Origin: Pseudomonas sp. GM78 | GTDB lineage: Bacteria > Pseudomonadota > Gammaproteobacteria > Pseudomonadales > Pseudomonadaceae | Direction of reading: 5' to 3' | Assembly: GCF_000282475.1 (NCBI RefSeq) | Contig: NZ_AKJF01000129.1 | Location: 1-42,352 of the forward strand | DNA: 42,352 bases | Shown: in pieces, positions 32,287-41,990 of the stretch | How positions within the stretch are numbered: the stretch's first letter is position 1 | Layout: the number at the start of each line of letters is the position of its first letter | Made by a program: the position numbers and the translations under genes | The notes under the pieces: model-generated | Told to the model about the DNA's origin: nothing | Databases searched by the model: none | The model's input: only the letters and a program-made list of their open reading frames with translations

Positions 32287-32733
32287 TTAGATGGCTTTGC
32301 GAAACTGGATGAAACCCGGACGCTCGGCGATGCGCTCGTAGAGCTGGATCGCGGTGGCGTTGGTTTCGTGGGTCAGCCAATGCACCTTGTTGCAGCCGTC
32401 GGCTTTGGCCGTGGCGTAGACGAATTCGATCAGCTGGCGACCAACACCGGTGCCTCGGGTTTCGGGCGCTACCAGCAGATCCTGCAGGTAGCAGGCGTTT
32501 TCAATGCTCCAGTTGGAACGATGGTAGATGAAATGCACCATGCCCACCGCCTTGCCGTCGGCCCAGGCGAGGGCGGCGTGGGTGGGTTCGTTCGGGTCGA
32601 GCAGGCGCTGCCAGGTGCTTTGGCTGACGGTGTCTGACAGTTCGGTGTTGTAGAAGCGCAGGTAGGCCTGCCACAGCGGCAGCCATGCGGCGTGGTCGTC
32701 GGCGCTGACCGGGCGGATGTCGATCTGACTCAT
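32287..32733 (-). CDS. GNAT-family N-acetyltransferase
   Basis: The 148-residue protein has the GNAT core YLQDLLVAPETRGTGVGRQL, with the Q/R-x-x-G-x-G/A pyrophosphate loop, and HWLTHETNATAIQLYERIAE as the C-terminal helix and strand. It starts MSQIDIRPVSADDHAAW. The ATG at 32733 has AAGGA six bases upstream; an ATG two codons earlier overlaps that site. It lies 9 bp downstream of the PaiB-like gene and 17 bp upstream of the other GNAT gene, so the three are probably co-transcribed. Confidence 0.9.
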   Translation of the reverse strand: MSQIDIRPVSADDHAAWLPLWQAYLRFYNTELSDTVSQSTWQRLLDPNEPTHAALAWADGKAVGMVHFIYHRSNWSIENACYLQDLLVAPETRGTGVGRQLIEFVYATAKADGCNKVHWLTHETNATAIQLYERIAERPGFIQFRKAI

Positions 32734-32742
32734 GTTCATTCC

Positions 32743-33366
32743 TTAGGGCATAAAGTGGGCGAGGGCCCGGTCGTGGGCATCGGGGCTGGCAGCCAGCCCT
32801 GCGCGCACGCCGGCGATGTCGCTGGCGTTGCGGTTCTGGCTGAGCTTGCGTTTGCCTTCCAGGCGCTGGATCGGTAGGGCGAAACCGACGATGGCCTTGA
32901 GCATGCCGTCGATGTAATCGGCCGGGGCATCGGCGACTTTCCACGGTTGCGCGCGACCGGCTTCGTGGCGATCGGTCAAGGCGCTGACCAGTGAGCGCAG
33001 GCGATCGGCATCGGTGAACACTTCAGCGCTGCCATAGGCATGCACGGCCACGTAGTTCCAGGTCGGCACGACTTTGCCGTCCTCGGCTTTGCTCGGGTAG
33101 AACCCGGGACTGACATAGGCATCGGCGCCGGCAAAAATGACCAGTGCTTCGGCGCCGTCCTGCAGTGCTTTCCACTGTGGGTTGGCCTTGGCGAAATGGC
33201 CATACAGGGTGCCGTTGGGACCCTCGTCGGTATTGAGCAGCAAGGGCAGATGACTGGCTTGCAGGCCGTGTTCGCCATGGGTAACCAGCACGGCGAGGCG
33301 GGTGCCGAGGATCTGTTGCTGCAGCTCATGCAAATCGTTGAGGGCAAAGGCGCGGGGCGTATACAT
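32743..33366 (-). CDS. PaiB-like FMN-binding protein
   Basis: The 207-residue protein begins MYTPRAFALNDLHELQQQIL and contains SHLPLLLN, GHFAKANPQWKAL, AYVSPGFYPSK and VPTWNYVAVHAYG. These mark the PaiB/FMN_bind_2 family with a split-barrel flavin fold. Bacillus PaiB was described as a negative regulator of sporulation and protease genes, but Gram-negative members are more likely flavin enzymes. AAGGAA lies eight bases before the ATG at 33366. A very long reverse frame continues upstream across the MocR gene, but that part is antisense noise. It is divergent from the MocR regulator gene, which probably controls it. Confidence 0.9.
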   Translation of the reverse strand: MYTPRAFALNDLHELQQQILGTRLAVLVTHGEHGLQASHLPLLLNTDEGPNGTLYGHFAKANPQWKALQDGAEALVIFAGADAYVSPGFYPSKAEDGKVVPTWNYVAVHAYGSAEVFTDADRLRSLVSALTDRHEAGRAQPWKVADAPADYIDGMLKAIVGFALPIQRLEGKRKLSQNRNASDIAGVRAGLAASPDAHDRALAHFMP

Positions 33367-33456
33367 GGAAATATTCCTTGGCGAATGCCTGCATCCTAGG
33401 CAGGCTATTGGTCTGTTGTAAGAGCCATTAACGACAAATTTCATAGGTCCATTGCC

Positions 33457-34989
33457 ATGACGGATGCGTCGCTGTCCTTGTCCTTCAACCCGGCGGGTAT
33501 CGAACTCGACCGCCGCCAGGGCTTGAGTCGCCAGCTCTATCAGGCCTTGCGGGTACGGGTGCTCGACGGGCGCCTGGCCAGCGGTACGCGATTGCCGGCG
33601 AGTCGGGATCTGGCGGCGGCCCTGGCGATTTCCCGTAACAGCGTGGTGCGGGCCTACGACCAGCTCTACGCCGAAGGGTTTATCGAAGGGCGGGTGGGTG
33701 ACGGGACCTATGTCGCACAATTGCCCCAAGCACCGTTGCCGGGCAGGAAATCTGCGCCGAAAGTACTGCCGGACGTCGCTGCCAAGGGCCTGGAGGTGCC
33801 AGTGGTGCCAGCCGCTAAAGTTGCCCGCAGCGGCGCATTGGCGCGGTTGGAAAACAACCACCTGCCGACGCCTCCCAGCGGTCCGCCGCGGGCCTTTCGG
33901 GTCGGCGTGCCGGCCTTCGATCTGTTTCCGTTCGAGGTGTGGGCCAAGCTCAATGCGGCGTTCTGGCGTAAACCGGATCTGCAGCAGCTGTGTTACGGCG
34001 CGCCCCAAGGCGATGCGCGATTGCGCGGGATGATCGCCGCGTATTTGCGCAGTTCTCGCGGCATGCAATGCACGGCGGAGCAAATTGTCGTCACCAGCGG
34101 CGCGCAGCAAGGGATCAGCCTGTGTGCGCAGTTGCTGGTCGAGCCGGGGGACGGGGTGGCGGTTGAAAACCCCGGGTATCGGGCGGCCGGGCATGCGTTT
34201 GCGGTGGCCGGTGGGCGATTGCACGGCATCGCGGTGGACAGCGAGGGCATTGATTGCCGCGAACTGGCGCGCCTGGACGATTGTCGCCTGGCGTACGTGA
34301 CGCCCTCGCATCAATACCCCTTGGGCGTGGTGATGAGCCTGGCGCGACGCCTGGAATTGCTGGCCTGGGCCGAGCGCAGCCAGGGCTGGATCGTCGAGGA
34401 CGATTATGACGGCGAGTACCGATACAGCGGCGCACCGCTGGCTCCCTTGGCCGCGCTCGATCGTCACGGGCGGGTGCTCTATGTCGGTACGTTCGGCAAA
34501 GTGGCCTTTCCCGCCCTGCGCCTGGGCTACCTGGTGCTGCCGCCGGCATTGGTCGAGGCGTTTGCCCAGCGGCGGGCGGTGGATGTGCGGCATTCCGAGG
34601 TGAGCACCCAGGCGGTGATGGCCGAGTTCATGGCCGCCGGACATTTTCAGCGCCACGTGCGGCGCATGCGTCGTGCCGCGTTGAGCCGGCGCAACACGCT
34701 ATTGGCCAACTGGCCGGCGGACATTGCCGGTGTCGGCCAACTGCCGAGCGTGGCCGCCGGATTGCACATGACGGTGACGGTAGACACGCTGGCCCGCGAA
34801 CAAGCACTGATAGAAGCCGCGGCCAGCGTCGACGTCGAGATCAATGGCCTGAGCAACTACTGGCTGGCGGATTCGAACAACACACCCGATCAACGCGCCG
34901 GGCTGGTATTGGGGTTTGCCGCGGTGCCGGAGGAGGCGATCAGCGCGGCACTCGGAAGATTGAGCAAGGCCTGGCGCAGGACTCGCTGA
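33457..34989 (+). CDS. MocR-type (GntR/aminotransferase fusion) transcriptional regulator
   Basis: The 510-residue protein joins an N-terminal GntR winged helix (LPASRDLAAALAISRNSVVR, about 15-85) to a fold-type I aminotransferase domain (about 145-505). The PLP Lys348 lies in TFGKVAFPALRLGYL, with EDDYDGEYRY just before it. PdxR and related members bind pyridoxal phosphate and control vitamin B6 or amino-acid genes. It is divergent from the PaiB-like gene; the 90-bp gap between them holds ATTGGTC and ATAGGTC repeats that could be operator half-sites. The stop codon falls in the loop of a terminator-like hairpin. Confidence 0.93.
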   Translation: MTDASLSLSFNPAGIELDRRQGLSRQLYQALRVRVLDGRLASGTRLPASRDLAAALAISRNSVVRAYDQLYAEGFIEGRVGDGTYVAQLPQAPLPGRKSAPKVLPDVAAKGLEVPVVPAAKVARSGALARLENNHLPTPPSGPPRAFRVGVPAFDLFPFEVWAKLNAAFWRKPDLQQLCYGAPQGDARLRGMIAAYLRSSRGMQCTAEQIVVTSGAQQGISLCAQLLVEPGDGVAVENPGYRAAGHAFAVAGGRLHGIAVDSEGIDCRELARLDDCRLAYVTPSHQYPLGVVMSLARRLELLAWAERSQGWIVEDDYDGEYRYSGAPLAPLAALDRHGRVLYVGTFGKVAFPALRLGYLVLPPALVEAFAQRRAVDVRHSEVSTQAVMAEFMAAGHFQRHVRRMRRAALSRRNTLLANWPADIAGVGQLPSVAAGLHMTVTVDTLAREQALIEAAASVDVEINGLSNYWLADSNNTPDQRAGLVLGFAAVPEEAISAALGRLSKAWRRTR

Positions 34990-35019
34990 AAGCGCGAGTC
35001 CTGGCAGGCACGGGTTGTT
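34978..35019 (+). terminator. Hairpin at the end of the MocR gene
   Basis: AGGACTCGC (34978-34986) and GCGAGTCCT (34994-35002) form a perfect 9-bp stem with the TGA stop in its loop. GGTTGTTTTT follows 11 bases later. It lies between convergent genes and may serve both strands. Confidence 0.6.
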
Positions 35020-35021
35020 TT

Positions 35022-38000
35022 TCAGGAACCCGAAGCGGCTGGGTTGTTGGATGACAAGAACAACTCATCCGCCAGTTTCGGGCTGATTTCACTGCGGTAC
35101 ACAGCGATCAACTCGTTGTTGGAGACAGGCTTTCGCTGATCCAGTGCACCGCCGAGCAGGCGTTGGGATTCGGTTTTCAGGTGGGCGGCGGTGTAGGTTT
35201 TAGGGGCGGTGTCCGGGCCCGAATAGTGGAAGTGGGCGTACCAAAGCACTTTTGCAGTGCCCTGTTCGCGTATCTCGTACTCCTCGAGATAGTCGTTTTT
35301 ATGCGCCTTGAGTCGACGTCGGCCGGGTGTCTTGGCGATGGTGATCAGTTTCTTGCTCATCAGCCATTCAACACGGGCCGCGGTGGGGGGCTGTTCCTTG
35401 GTCATGCGGATTCGGGTCGCGCGACCTTTGTCGTGGAGCTCTGTCGCGCGTTCGGTGAGCTGTTTGGCCAGTAGTGCGGCTGACCCCGGCCCGTCGTCGG
35501 TCGAATTATTATCGGTGAGGGCGTCTTCGATCGTATCGGCTGCTTTTCGCAGGCGATTGGCGTGCAGTTCAAACATCTCCTCGATTTCCGTGGGATTGCG
35601 TCCCGCCACCTTCGAATGACCCTCGGTTCGGCGAATGAACGACTGCAATTGATCCACCAGCAGCTGGCCCTTCTGCAGGCTGGTTGGCAAATCAGGACGT
35701 ACCTGGGCAGGTGCCTGCTCTGGCGCAGATTCATGCTCGACCCACACGCCAGGTGTTTTCTCATGGAAGGTCGCGGTGACTTTTTTGGTCAGTGGTGATA
35801 TTACGTCGACCCATTCGGTGTTGTCTGCCTCCGAGCGCGCACGGGGTTTGCCGACCACCGTACCTTTGTAACGGGTCTTGATGATGCGTTTCGAGACCGG
35901 GGCAGGGCGAGAAGGGCCGGGGGGCGGTTCGAGCGATTTGCGCTCATGCAACAGCTCGGTGAGCTGTTTCACGCTGTGTTCCTTGAATGCTTCGATCCGC
36001 TGGCGCATCAGGTCCAGAGGGGGTTGCAGCAACTGCCGCGGGTATTCGCCAGGCAGGTCGAGTATTCGCAGGTCGAGGATGGCGAACTGCTCCACCAACT
36101 CACTGAAACCGTCGATCCGCTCAGGCAGGGGCAGTGCATCGTCCTGTTCGGCGAGGTCCAGCGCAGATTGGACGGTCAGGCCCGTATCCTCGACTAGTTG
36201 TGTCATGGCTTGTCGGGCCGGCGCCGTGTCCACCCTGGTGCTGTCACTCAGGCAGAGTTCCTGGGCAAGGCTGATCTGGAACAGTTTCAGGTCCTGTAGT
36301 GCGAATCGAGGCAGCGCTTCCTTGCCCTCTTTGGCCACTTCCGCCGCTTCCTTGCCCAGCCGCTTCAGCTCTTCGATGCGAGCCTGGGTAAACTCGATCT
36401 TGTCGATAAAGCCCTGGGTCAGGTCACTGGTGAGCTGGTGGGTCTGGCGGGGAGTCTGTGTGGCGTCCCCCGGCTCGTTGTCCAGCAGCGCGAGGGATCG
36501 ACGCATGTGTTCGCCAAACGCCCTGTCTTGCTGCGTGAACCACGTCTTCGTCAGGTACAACTGATGATCCAGGCAGTCGACCAGGACCGCGCGGTAGTTG
36601 GGGATCGATTCAATGCTGTTGTAAGCCTTGAGCTGTTCGATGAAAGTGCCGAACTCGACCAAATGCGCATCCAGTGTTTCGATCAGGCGCTGCCGATGGG
36701 GGGCGGCCACCTCGGTGGCGGGCGCCGTTACTGCATCCTGCGCGGCATGGAGTTCCTCCATCAGCTGGTCTTTGCGACTTTCAAACGCTGTCAGTTGCTG
36801 CTTCAGCGTGTCTTTGCGCTGCTGGTTTTGCAGGGCGAGCGCTTTGCGGCTGCGGCCTCCGCCGCGCAGTCTCAAGCGTGTATCGATGAACCATTGTCCC
36901 TGTGCGGAATGAATCAGCAGGGGACCTGTGCGTGACGGTGTCATGCGCGAGTCGATGATTTGCACATCGCCATCGTCGTTGAGCCAGACCTCGAACCAGC
37001 GCTGGCCGACCTGGGCATACCACTTTTGCGCGAGCGGGCTCAGGTAGCGGTGGGGGCCGGGTTGGTTCGACGGGTTTTCGAGCCCGGCGGGTTTGGCGAT
37101 GGCCAACCGGTCCAGCACGGATGCCAGGCTCGCTGGCGACAAAATGCCGAAGGAGTGCAGGGGTGTCGGGTGGTTGTCGGGCAGGTGGTGAGCGACGATG
37201 TCGGGCATCTGCGTCACGGTGGTGGCCGCGACCGGTTTTTCGAGCGCTGGCGTGGCGGTCTCAAGGCGGGGGGCGCGCGGCTTGTTGCGCGTGGCGGCGT
37301 GGTGCGCCAGGACCATGCCCAAGGTCAGGAACAGATCGGTCAGCGCGGTCCATGCATGCGCGGAATCATCCGCTTCCCGGGCTTCGCGCGCCTGTTCCAG
37401 ATCGTCCATGATCTGCCAGATCCAGGCGGCCGTCGCAGCCGTACGCCCGAGAAAGGGCAACGTCACATTGAACAGCATCCAGGCCGCTTGTTTGAGGGTA
37501 GCCCAACGGCTTTGCGCATTGGACACCGACTGCCGGTCGGCCAGGGTGATCAAGGCGTTGGCGTTGGCGCTGAACAGGGCCGGCAAGGCAGGTTGCGGCA
37601 TAGGCGACGAACCCAGGGTCACGGCGCCCATCATCCCCAGCAGCGAGGCTGGATCGACCAGCCATTGGGACAAGGTCCAGACGGAAGGCAGCTCGCCAGG
37701 GAACACGTACTGCGAGTAATTGAAGCGAACGTCGTCGGCCAGCCAGGCCAGGACCGACTGGCGCAACGCCTTGCTGTGCTTGATGGCGTAGAGCAGGTCC
37801 GCTTCGCCGGGGTATTGCAGCAGTGGATGATCGAGCAGTGGCCGATACAGCAGGCAGGGGCCTTTTTCGGCGTGTCGCGGCCCGATCACGAACATGTTGG
37901 CGACTTCGTCAGCCTTGCCGTCGTTGCGTCCGCCTGGAATGAAAGCCAGTGGGCGAATGATGATTTCCAGGCCCTCGACATAACGATCCGCTGCCTTTTC

Positions 38001-39599
38001 CTGCAAGGCCGCGAAGACATAGCGATAACCCAGGTCATCGATGCCGGCTTCGCCACGGATCTTCGATTGCAGCGTTTGCAGCGGTAGCTGAATGCGCAGG
38101 TCGTCGGCGTAGAGCTGCTGGCGCCGGGCCGTTTCTTTCGGGTCGTCGAGCAGTGTGCGCTTGATCAGCCCGGGGTAGGTTTCGCCGATGTTCACGGCGC
38201 TCACCAGGCTGTCCAGATAGGCCGGCGTCAACCATGACGCCACCGCTGATCCGTCACGGTATTGCACGATTTTGTCACCCCAGGGCAGGGCCGTCAGGTT
38301 CTGCAACGCCAGGTCGACGAGAGACAGCGTGACGGTCTCGGTCTTGCCCGGCACCGCAAATGTCCCGAGGATCACCGGGCGCGTGCTGCTGATTTGAACG
38401 TCTTCCAGGCGCGGCAGGGTGGCTTGCGGATGATCCTTGGTCATCTGCTCTCGCAAGGCGTTTAACGTAAATTCGCGCAAAGCAGCAATGCCATCGTTGA
38501 ACGACTTCCCGGCATGTTGCTCGCGCAACAAGGCCAGGTCCATCAAGTGCCGACTGTAGCGAGTGAGGTCTACCGTCGAGGCATCGAGCAGCCAGTCCTG
38601 CAGCTGATGCTGGACCTGGCTGAAACGCGTGGGTTGCTGTTGCACGAGCTTTTCGAAATGACCGGGCGCCGCTGCAATCCGTGGCGTCAGCATCGATATC
38701 GCCGTCTCACTGAGTGAGCCGATGGCCTGGATTTCCAGGGCGATCAACGCACAGGCCTGCTGCTCGAAAAAATTGCCCGTGGGTTCGTAAAGGCGCCACT
38801 GCAGTTTTCGAGCATTTATCGATGAAGTGAAGCGCTTGCGAAGGGCTTCGCTAAATGCTGCCAGCGAGCCGTACTGACTGAATCCGTCGGTGATCGAATG
38901 CGTAACGACCAGCGTGCGTTCCCCCAGCGTGCCGACAATGACGGCGGTGTCCATCAGCTGTCGGTGTTCGCTGCGCTGTTGGTCGAGCTCGTCGATGTCG
39001 ATCAGGCAGGCGCGTGTCTGGTACTTGTCGTGTGCCTGGCGATCGGCCTGTTGCGGGTGGTTGTAGACGGTCAGGGCCAGGGCCCGCTGGTCTTCGTCCC
39101 AGTCATCGGGTTTGCCGTCGTTCCAGAGGCTGTGCAGGCCTTCGCTGATTTGATGCCAGCGCGGTTTGTCGGGGGCGATGGTTTCATTCCAGTAGTCCAG
39201 TTGTTGTTCCTGGTAGGCCACGAAAAACAGCCGGGCCAGGCGATTGAGCAGGCAGCCGATAGCATCGATCTTTACCGGCAGCTTGATGCCCGGCTCGACG
39301 CCCGGTTGCCGGGTCAGGAAATGTTCCCCGTCGATGTAAGTGGCTGTCGCGCCGGACAGGACCAGCCGTACCAGGGCGTCGGTCAGGGATTCGAAGCGGC
39401 TGTTGCCGGGCAGGACCTGGTTGTCGGTAAGGGTCCAGACGGGCGTGGCAACCATGGTCAGGTTTGGATCGATGTGCAGTTGCGGATATTCGGTGTCGAG
39501 GGCGGTGCGGATCGAGGTCGAAGCGACTTCCCTGATCGAGGGGCCGGTCACCAGTTGAGTGAGAATGTCGTCGGGGTTGCTGGAGGGGGTGGCGGGCAT
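35022..39599 (-). CDS. Very large DUF6543-type (dermonecrotic-toxin-like) protein
   Basis: The 1525-residue protein resembles the DUF6543 / 'dermonecrotic toxin domain' proteins common in fluorescent pseudomonads. Typical N-terminal blocks are LTDALVRLVLSGATATYIDG and LLNRLARLFFVAYQEQQLDY. Two hydrophobic stretches occur near residues 700-735 (QAAWMLFNVTLPFLGRTAAT) and 750-770 (TDLFLTLGMVLAHHA). A charged coiled-coil-like segment lies near 920-960, followed by a long helical C-terminal part. No signal peptide, leucine-rich repeats or NEL ligase domain are apparent. The ATG at 39599 has AGGAAAC upstream; a start at 39653 is less likely. It stands alone. Target, toxicity and route of export are unknown; a host- or competitor-directed effector is the family expectation. 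Confidence 0.78.
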   Translation of the reverse strand: MPATPSSNPDDILTQLVTGPSIREVASTSIRTALDTEYPQLHIDPNLTMVATPVWTLTDNQVLPGNSRFESLTDALVRLVLSGATATYIDGEHFLTRQPGVEPGIKLPVKIDAIGCLLNRLARLFFVAYQEQQLDYWNETIAPDKPRWHQISEGLHSLWNDGKPDDWDEDQRALALTVYNHPQQADRQAHDKYQTRACLIDIDELDQQRSEHRQLMDTAVIVGTLGERTLVVTHSITDGFSQYGSLAAFSEALRKRFTSSINARKLQWRLYEPTGNFFEQQACALIALEIQAIGSLSETAISMLTPRIAAAPGHFEKLVQQQPTRFSQVQHQLQDWLLDASTVDLTRYSRHLMDLALLREQHAGKSFNDGIAALREFTLNALREQMTKDHPQATLPRLEDVQISSTRPVILGTFAVPGKTETVTLSLVDLALQNLTALPWGDKIVQYRDGSAVASWLTPAYLDSLVSAVNIGETYPGLIKRTLLDDPKETARRQQLYADDLRIQLPLQTLQSKIRGEAGIDDLGYRYVFAALQEKAADRYVEGLEIIIRPLAFIPGGRNDGKADEVANMFVIGPRHAEKGPCLLYRPLLDHPLLQYPGEADLLYAIKHSKALRQSVLAWLADDVRFNYSQYVFPGELPSVWTLSQWLVDPASLLGMMGAVTLGSSPMPQPALPALFSANANALITLADRQSVSNAQSRWATLKQAAWMLFNVTLPFLGRTAATAAWIWQIMDDLEQAREAREADDSAHAWTALTDLFLTLGMVLAHHAATRNKPRAPRLETATPALEKPVAATTVTQMPDIVAHHLPDNHPTPLHSFGILSPASLASVLDRLAIAKPAGLENPSNQPGPHRYLSPLAQKWYAQVGQRWFEVWLNDDGDVQIIDSRMTPSRTGPLLIHSAQGQWFIDTRLRLRGGGRSRKALALQNQQRKDTLKQQLTAFESRKDQLMEELHAAQDAVTAPATEVAAPHRQRLIETLDAHLVEFGTFIEQLKAYNSIESIPNYRAVLVDCLDHQLYLTKTWFTQQDRAFGEHMRRSLALLDNEPGDATQTPRQTHQLTSDLTQGFIDKIEFTQARIEELKRLGKEAAEVAKEGKEALPRFALQDLKLFQISLAQELCLSDSTRVDTAPARQAMTQLVEDTGLTVQSALDLAEQDDALPLPERIDGFSELVEQFAILDLRILDLPGEYPRQLLQPPLDLMRQRIEAFKEHSVKQLTELLHERKSLEPPPGPSRPAPVSKRIIKTRYKGTVVGKPRARSEADNTEWVDVISPLTKKVTATFHEKTPGVWVEHESAPEQAPAQVRPDLPTSLQKGQLLVDQLQSFIRRTEGHSKVAGRNPTEIEEMFELHANRLRKAADTIEDALTDNNSTDDGPGSAALLAKQLTERATELHDKGRATRIRMTKEQPPTAARVEWLMSKKLITIAKTPGRRRLKAHKNDYLEEYEIREQGTAKVLWYAHFHYSGPDTAPKTYTAAHLKTESQRLLGGALDQRKPVSNNELIAVYRSEISPKLADELFLSSNNPAASGS

Positions 39600-39712
39600 G
39601 GCCGTTTCCTGTGTCCGGTGAAGCGCTGAGGGGACAGCGCGGGGTTCGGGCACGGTAGAGGGCAGGTGGGGGCGGGAGGTGGTAGATACTTATTGCAGGC
39701 AAAATAGAATTC

Positions 39713-39809
39713 TGTAGGAGCGTGCGGCGATCCGGCTTGCCCGCGAAGGCGGTCGAAAGGTCAGTGCAATACTCGAGGCCGCTTTCGCCGGCAAGCCGGG
39801 CTCCTACAG
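39713..39809. repeat. REP pair
   Basis: TGTAGGAGCGTGCGGCGATC at 39713 and the inverted CTCCTACA ending at 39808 form a convergent pair between the DUF6543-type gene promoter and the end of the PotF-like gene. It is a variant of the REP class at 31494. The 244-bp gap holds nothing else I can name. Confidence 0.8.
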
Positions 39810-39843
39810 GATTCTCCGTTTACTCAGTTCCCTGTGTATCGCT

Positions 39844-40944
39844 TCAAGTCCCCGACTTGATCTTGGTCCACGCCCGGGTGCGTGCGCGTTCGGCATCGCG
39901 CGGCAGCGGTTGCAGGGTGTAGAGGGTGCCCATGGCCGCTTCGGTCGGGTACAGGTTCGGGTTGTTGCGAATCGCCGGGTCGACCAGTTCCGTGGCGTCC
40001 TTGTTCGGGTTCGGATAACCCACGAAGTCGCTGACCGGCGCGATCACCTGGGGTTGCAGCAGGTAGTTGATGAAGGTGTAGGCGTCTTCCGGATTCTTCG
40101 CGCCTTTCGGGATGGAGAGCATGTCGAACCAGATCGGCGCACCTTCCTTGGGCAGGCGCATGTCGACTACCACACCGTTCTTGGCTTCCTTCGCGCGGTT
40201 GGCCGCCTGGGAGAAGCTGCCGGAATATCCGACGGCGACGCAGATGTCTCCGTTGGCGATGTCGGCCATGTACTTGGACGAGTGGAAGTAGGTGACGTGC
40301 GGACGGATCTTCATCAGCAGCGCTTCAGCCTTGTCGTAGTCCGCAGGCTTTTTGCTGTTTGGGTCCAGGCCAAGGTGTTGCAGGGCCAGGGGCAGGATCT
40401 CCGACGGCGAGTCGAGCAGGGCGACGCCGCACTGCTTGAGCTTGCTGATGTTCTCTTCCTTGAAGATCAGGTCCCAGCTGTCCACCGGCGCGTTTTCACC
40501 GAGTGCGGCCTTGACCTTGTCCGGGTTGAAACCGATCAGGATGGTGCCGTACATGTACGGGACGGCGAACTTGTTGCCGGGGTCGTTGGCCTCGATCAGC
40601 TTCATCAGCTTGGGATCGAGGTGGTTCCAGTTTGGTAGTTTGCTGCGATCCAGTGGCTGGAACACCCCGGCTTCGATCTGCTTGGCCAGGAACACGTTGG
40701 ACGGCACCACCACATCGTAGCCGGAGTTGCCCGTCAACAGCTTGGCTTCCAGCGCTTCGTTGGTGTCGAAGATGTCATAGACCAGTTTGGTCTGTGGATT
40801 CTGGGTCTTGAAATCTTCCAGGGCCTTGGGGGTGATGTAGTCGAACCAGTTGTAGACGCGCAACGTTCGTTCTTCTGCATGAGCGCCGCCACCGAGCACC
40901 GTGGCGCACAGGGCCGGAACGATAAACCGCTTGAGATTTTTCAT
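39844..40944 (-). CDS. Polyamine ABC transporter periplasmic binding protein (PotF/SpuD-like)
   Basis: The 366-residue protein has a signal peptide (about residues 1-23, ending GGGAHA) and the PotD/PotF fold. Landmarks are RVYNWFDYITPKALEDF, the SGYDVVVPSN strand, FAVPYMYGTILIGFN, and YSGSFSQAANRAKEAKNGV. It would bind putrescine, spermidine or an acetylated polyamine in the periplasm. It lies 17 bp downstream of the acetylpolyamine amidohydrolase gene, so the two form an operon. No permease or ATPase gene follows; it must share a membrane complex encoded elsewhere or reflect an 'orphan' binding protein that widens its range. Confidence 0.92.
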   Translation of the reverse strand: MKNLKRFIVPALCATVLGGGAHAEERTLRVYNWFDYITPKALEDFKTQNPQTKLVYDIFDTNEALEAKLLTGNSGYDVVVPSNVFLAKQIEAGVFQPLDRSKLPNWNHLDPKLMKLIEANDPGNKFAVPYMYGTILIGFNPDKVKAALGENAPVDSWDLIFKEENISKLKQCGVALLDSPSEILPLALQHLGLDPNSKKPADYDKAEALLMKIRPHVTYFHSSKYMADIANGDICVAVGYSGSFSQAANRAKEAKNGVVVDMRLPKEGAPIWFDMLSIPKGAKNPEDAYTFINYLLQPQVIAPVSDFVGYPNPNKDATELVDPAIRNNPNLYPTEAAMGTLYTLQPLPRDAERARTRAWTKIKSGT

Positions 40945-40961
40945 TATTTTGCGATTCCTTG

Positions 40962-41990
40962 TTAAGCGTTTTCAAAGCCTTCAAGAACGTTGACGGCGTT
41001 GATGCCGATCTCTTCTACCGCGTAACCGCCTTCCATCACGAACAGGGTCGGCACGCCAAGCCTGGCGATGCGTTTGCCCATGGCCAGGTAATCGGGGCTG
41101 TCGAGCTTGAACTGGGAGATCGGGTCGTCTTTGAACGTATCCACGCCCAGGGACACGACGACGATGTCGGCGCCATAGGTTTCGATCTCGTTGCAGGCCT
41201 GCTCCAGCGCCGCGCTCCAGCTATCCCAGCCGCTGCCGGCGGGCAAAGGATAGTTGAAGTTGAAGCCTTCACCGGCGCCTTCGCCGCGCTCGTCCTCATA
41301 GCCGAGGAAGAACGGGAACTCGGCTTCCGGGTGGCCATGGATCGAAGTGAACAGCACGTCGCTGCGCTCGTAGAAAATCGACTGGGTGCCGTTGCCGTGG
41401 TGGTAGTCGACATCGAGGATCGCGACTTTCTTGTGGCCCTGGTCGAGAAAGGCTTGCGCTGCGATGGCCGCGTTGTTGAGGTAGCAGTAGCCGCCCATCA
41501 AGTCACTGGCGGCGTGGTGTCCTGGTGGGCGGCACAGGGCGAAGGCACTGCGGGCGCCGCGCTGGATTTCTGCTTGCGCGGTGAGGGCGACTTGCGCCGC
41601 GCTGTACGCTGCTTGCCAGGTGCCGGCGGTGATCGGCGCGCCGCCGTCGAAGCTGTAGTAGCCCAGTTCGCCGTGCAGGCTGGTAGGCTTGATACGACGC
41701 AAGGTACGGGCCGGCCAGGTGTAGGGCAGCAAGTCACCGTCGGTGTTGAATGCGGTCCAGCGCGCCCAGGCACCTTTGAAAAAGTCTAGGTAGTCGCGGC
41801 TGTGGATGCGTTCGATTGGCCCCAGGCCAAAATCCTTCGGTGCTTCTACCGGGCCCAGGTTCTGCTTTTGCACACGTGACAACACGTGGTCGGCACGCGA
41901 AGGCATTTCAAAGCAGGGCTTGAGTTGCCCGTCGATGAGTTCGCATCGGCCGTGGTGCAGGTGGTGATCGTCCGAGTAGATCGTCAGCAT
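40962..41990 (-). CDS. Acetylpolyamine amidohydrolase (histone-deacetylase family)
   Basis: The 342-residue zinc enzyme removes acetyl groups from N-acetylputrescine, acetylcadaverine or acetylspermidine. Zinc ligands Asp195 and His197 (DVDYHHGNG) and Asp284 (LGVDTFKDD) fall at the positions known from the Mycoplana enzyme. The His158-His159 pair (RPPGHHAAS) and Tyr in EGGYAV complete the active site. Length and the MLTIYSDDHHLHHG start match Pseudomonas AphA/AphB proteins; which of the two paralogues this is cannot be decided here. It is the first gene of an operon with the PotF-like protein, linking uptake to deacetylation of polyamines for use as carbon and nitrogen. Confidence 0.94.
   Translation of the reverse strand: MLTIYSDDHHLHHGRCELIDGQLKPCFEMPSRADHVLSRVQKQNLGPVEAPKDFGLGPIERIHSRDYLDFFKGAWARWTAFNTDGDLLPYTWPARTLRRIKPTSLHGELGYYSFDGGAPITAGTWQAAYSAAQVALTAQAEIQRGARSAFALCRPPGHHAASDLMGGYCYLNNAAIAAQAFLDQGHKKVAILDVDYHHGNGTQSIFYERSDVLFTSIHGHPEAEFPFFLGYEDERGEGAGEGFNFNYPLPAGSGWDSWSAALEQACNEIETYGADIVVVSLGVDTFKDDPISQFKLDSPDYLAMGKRIARLGVPTLFVMEGGYAVEEIGINAVNVLEGFENA

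Noticed and set aside
33367-34656. Upstream extension of the PaiB-like gene to a 637-codon frame
   Set aside because: The extra part is antisense to the MocR gene; the true start at 33366 has a good ribosome site and matches the family.
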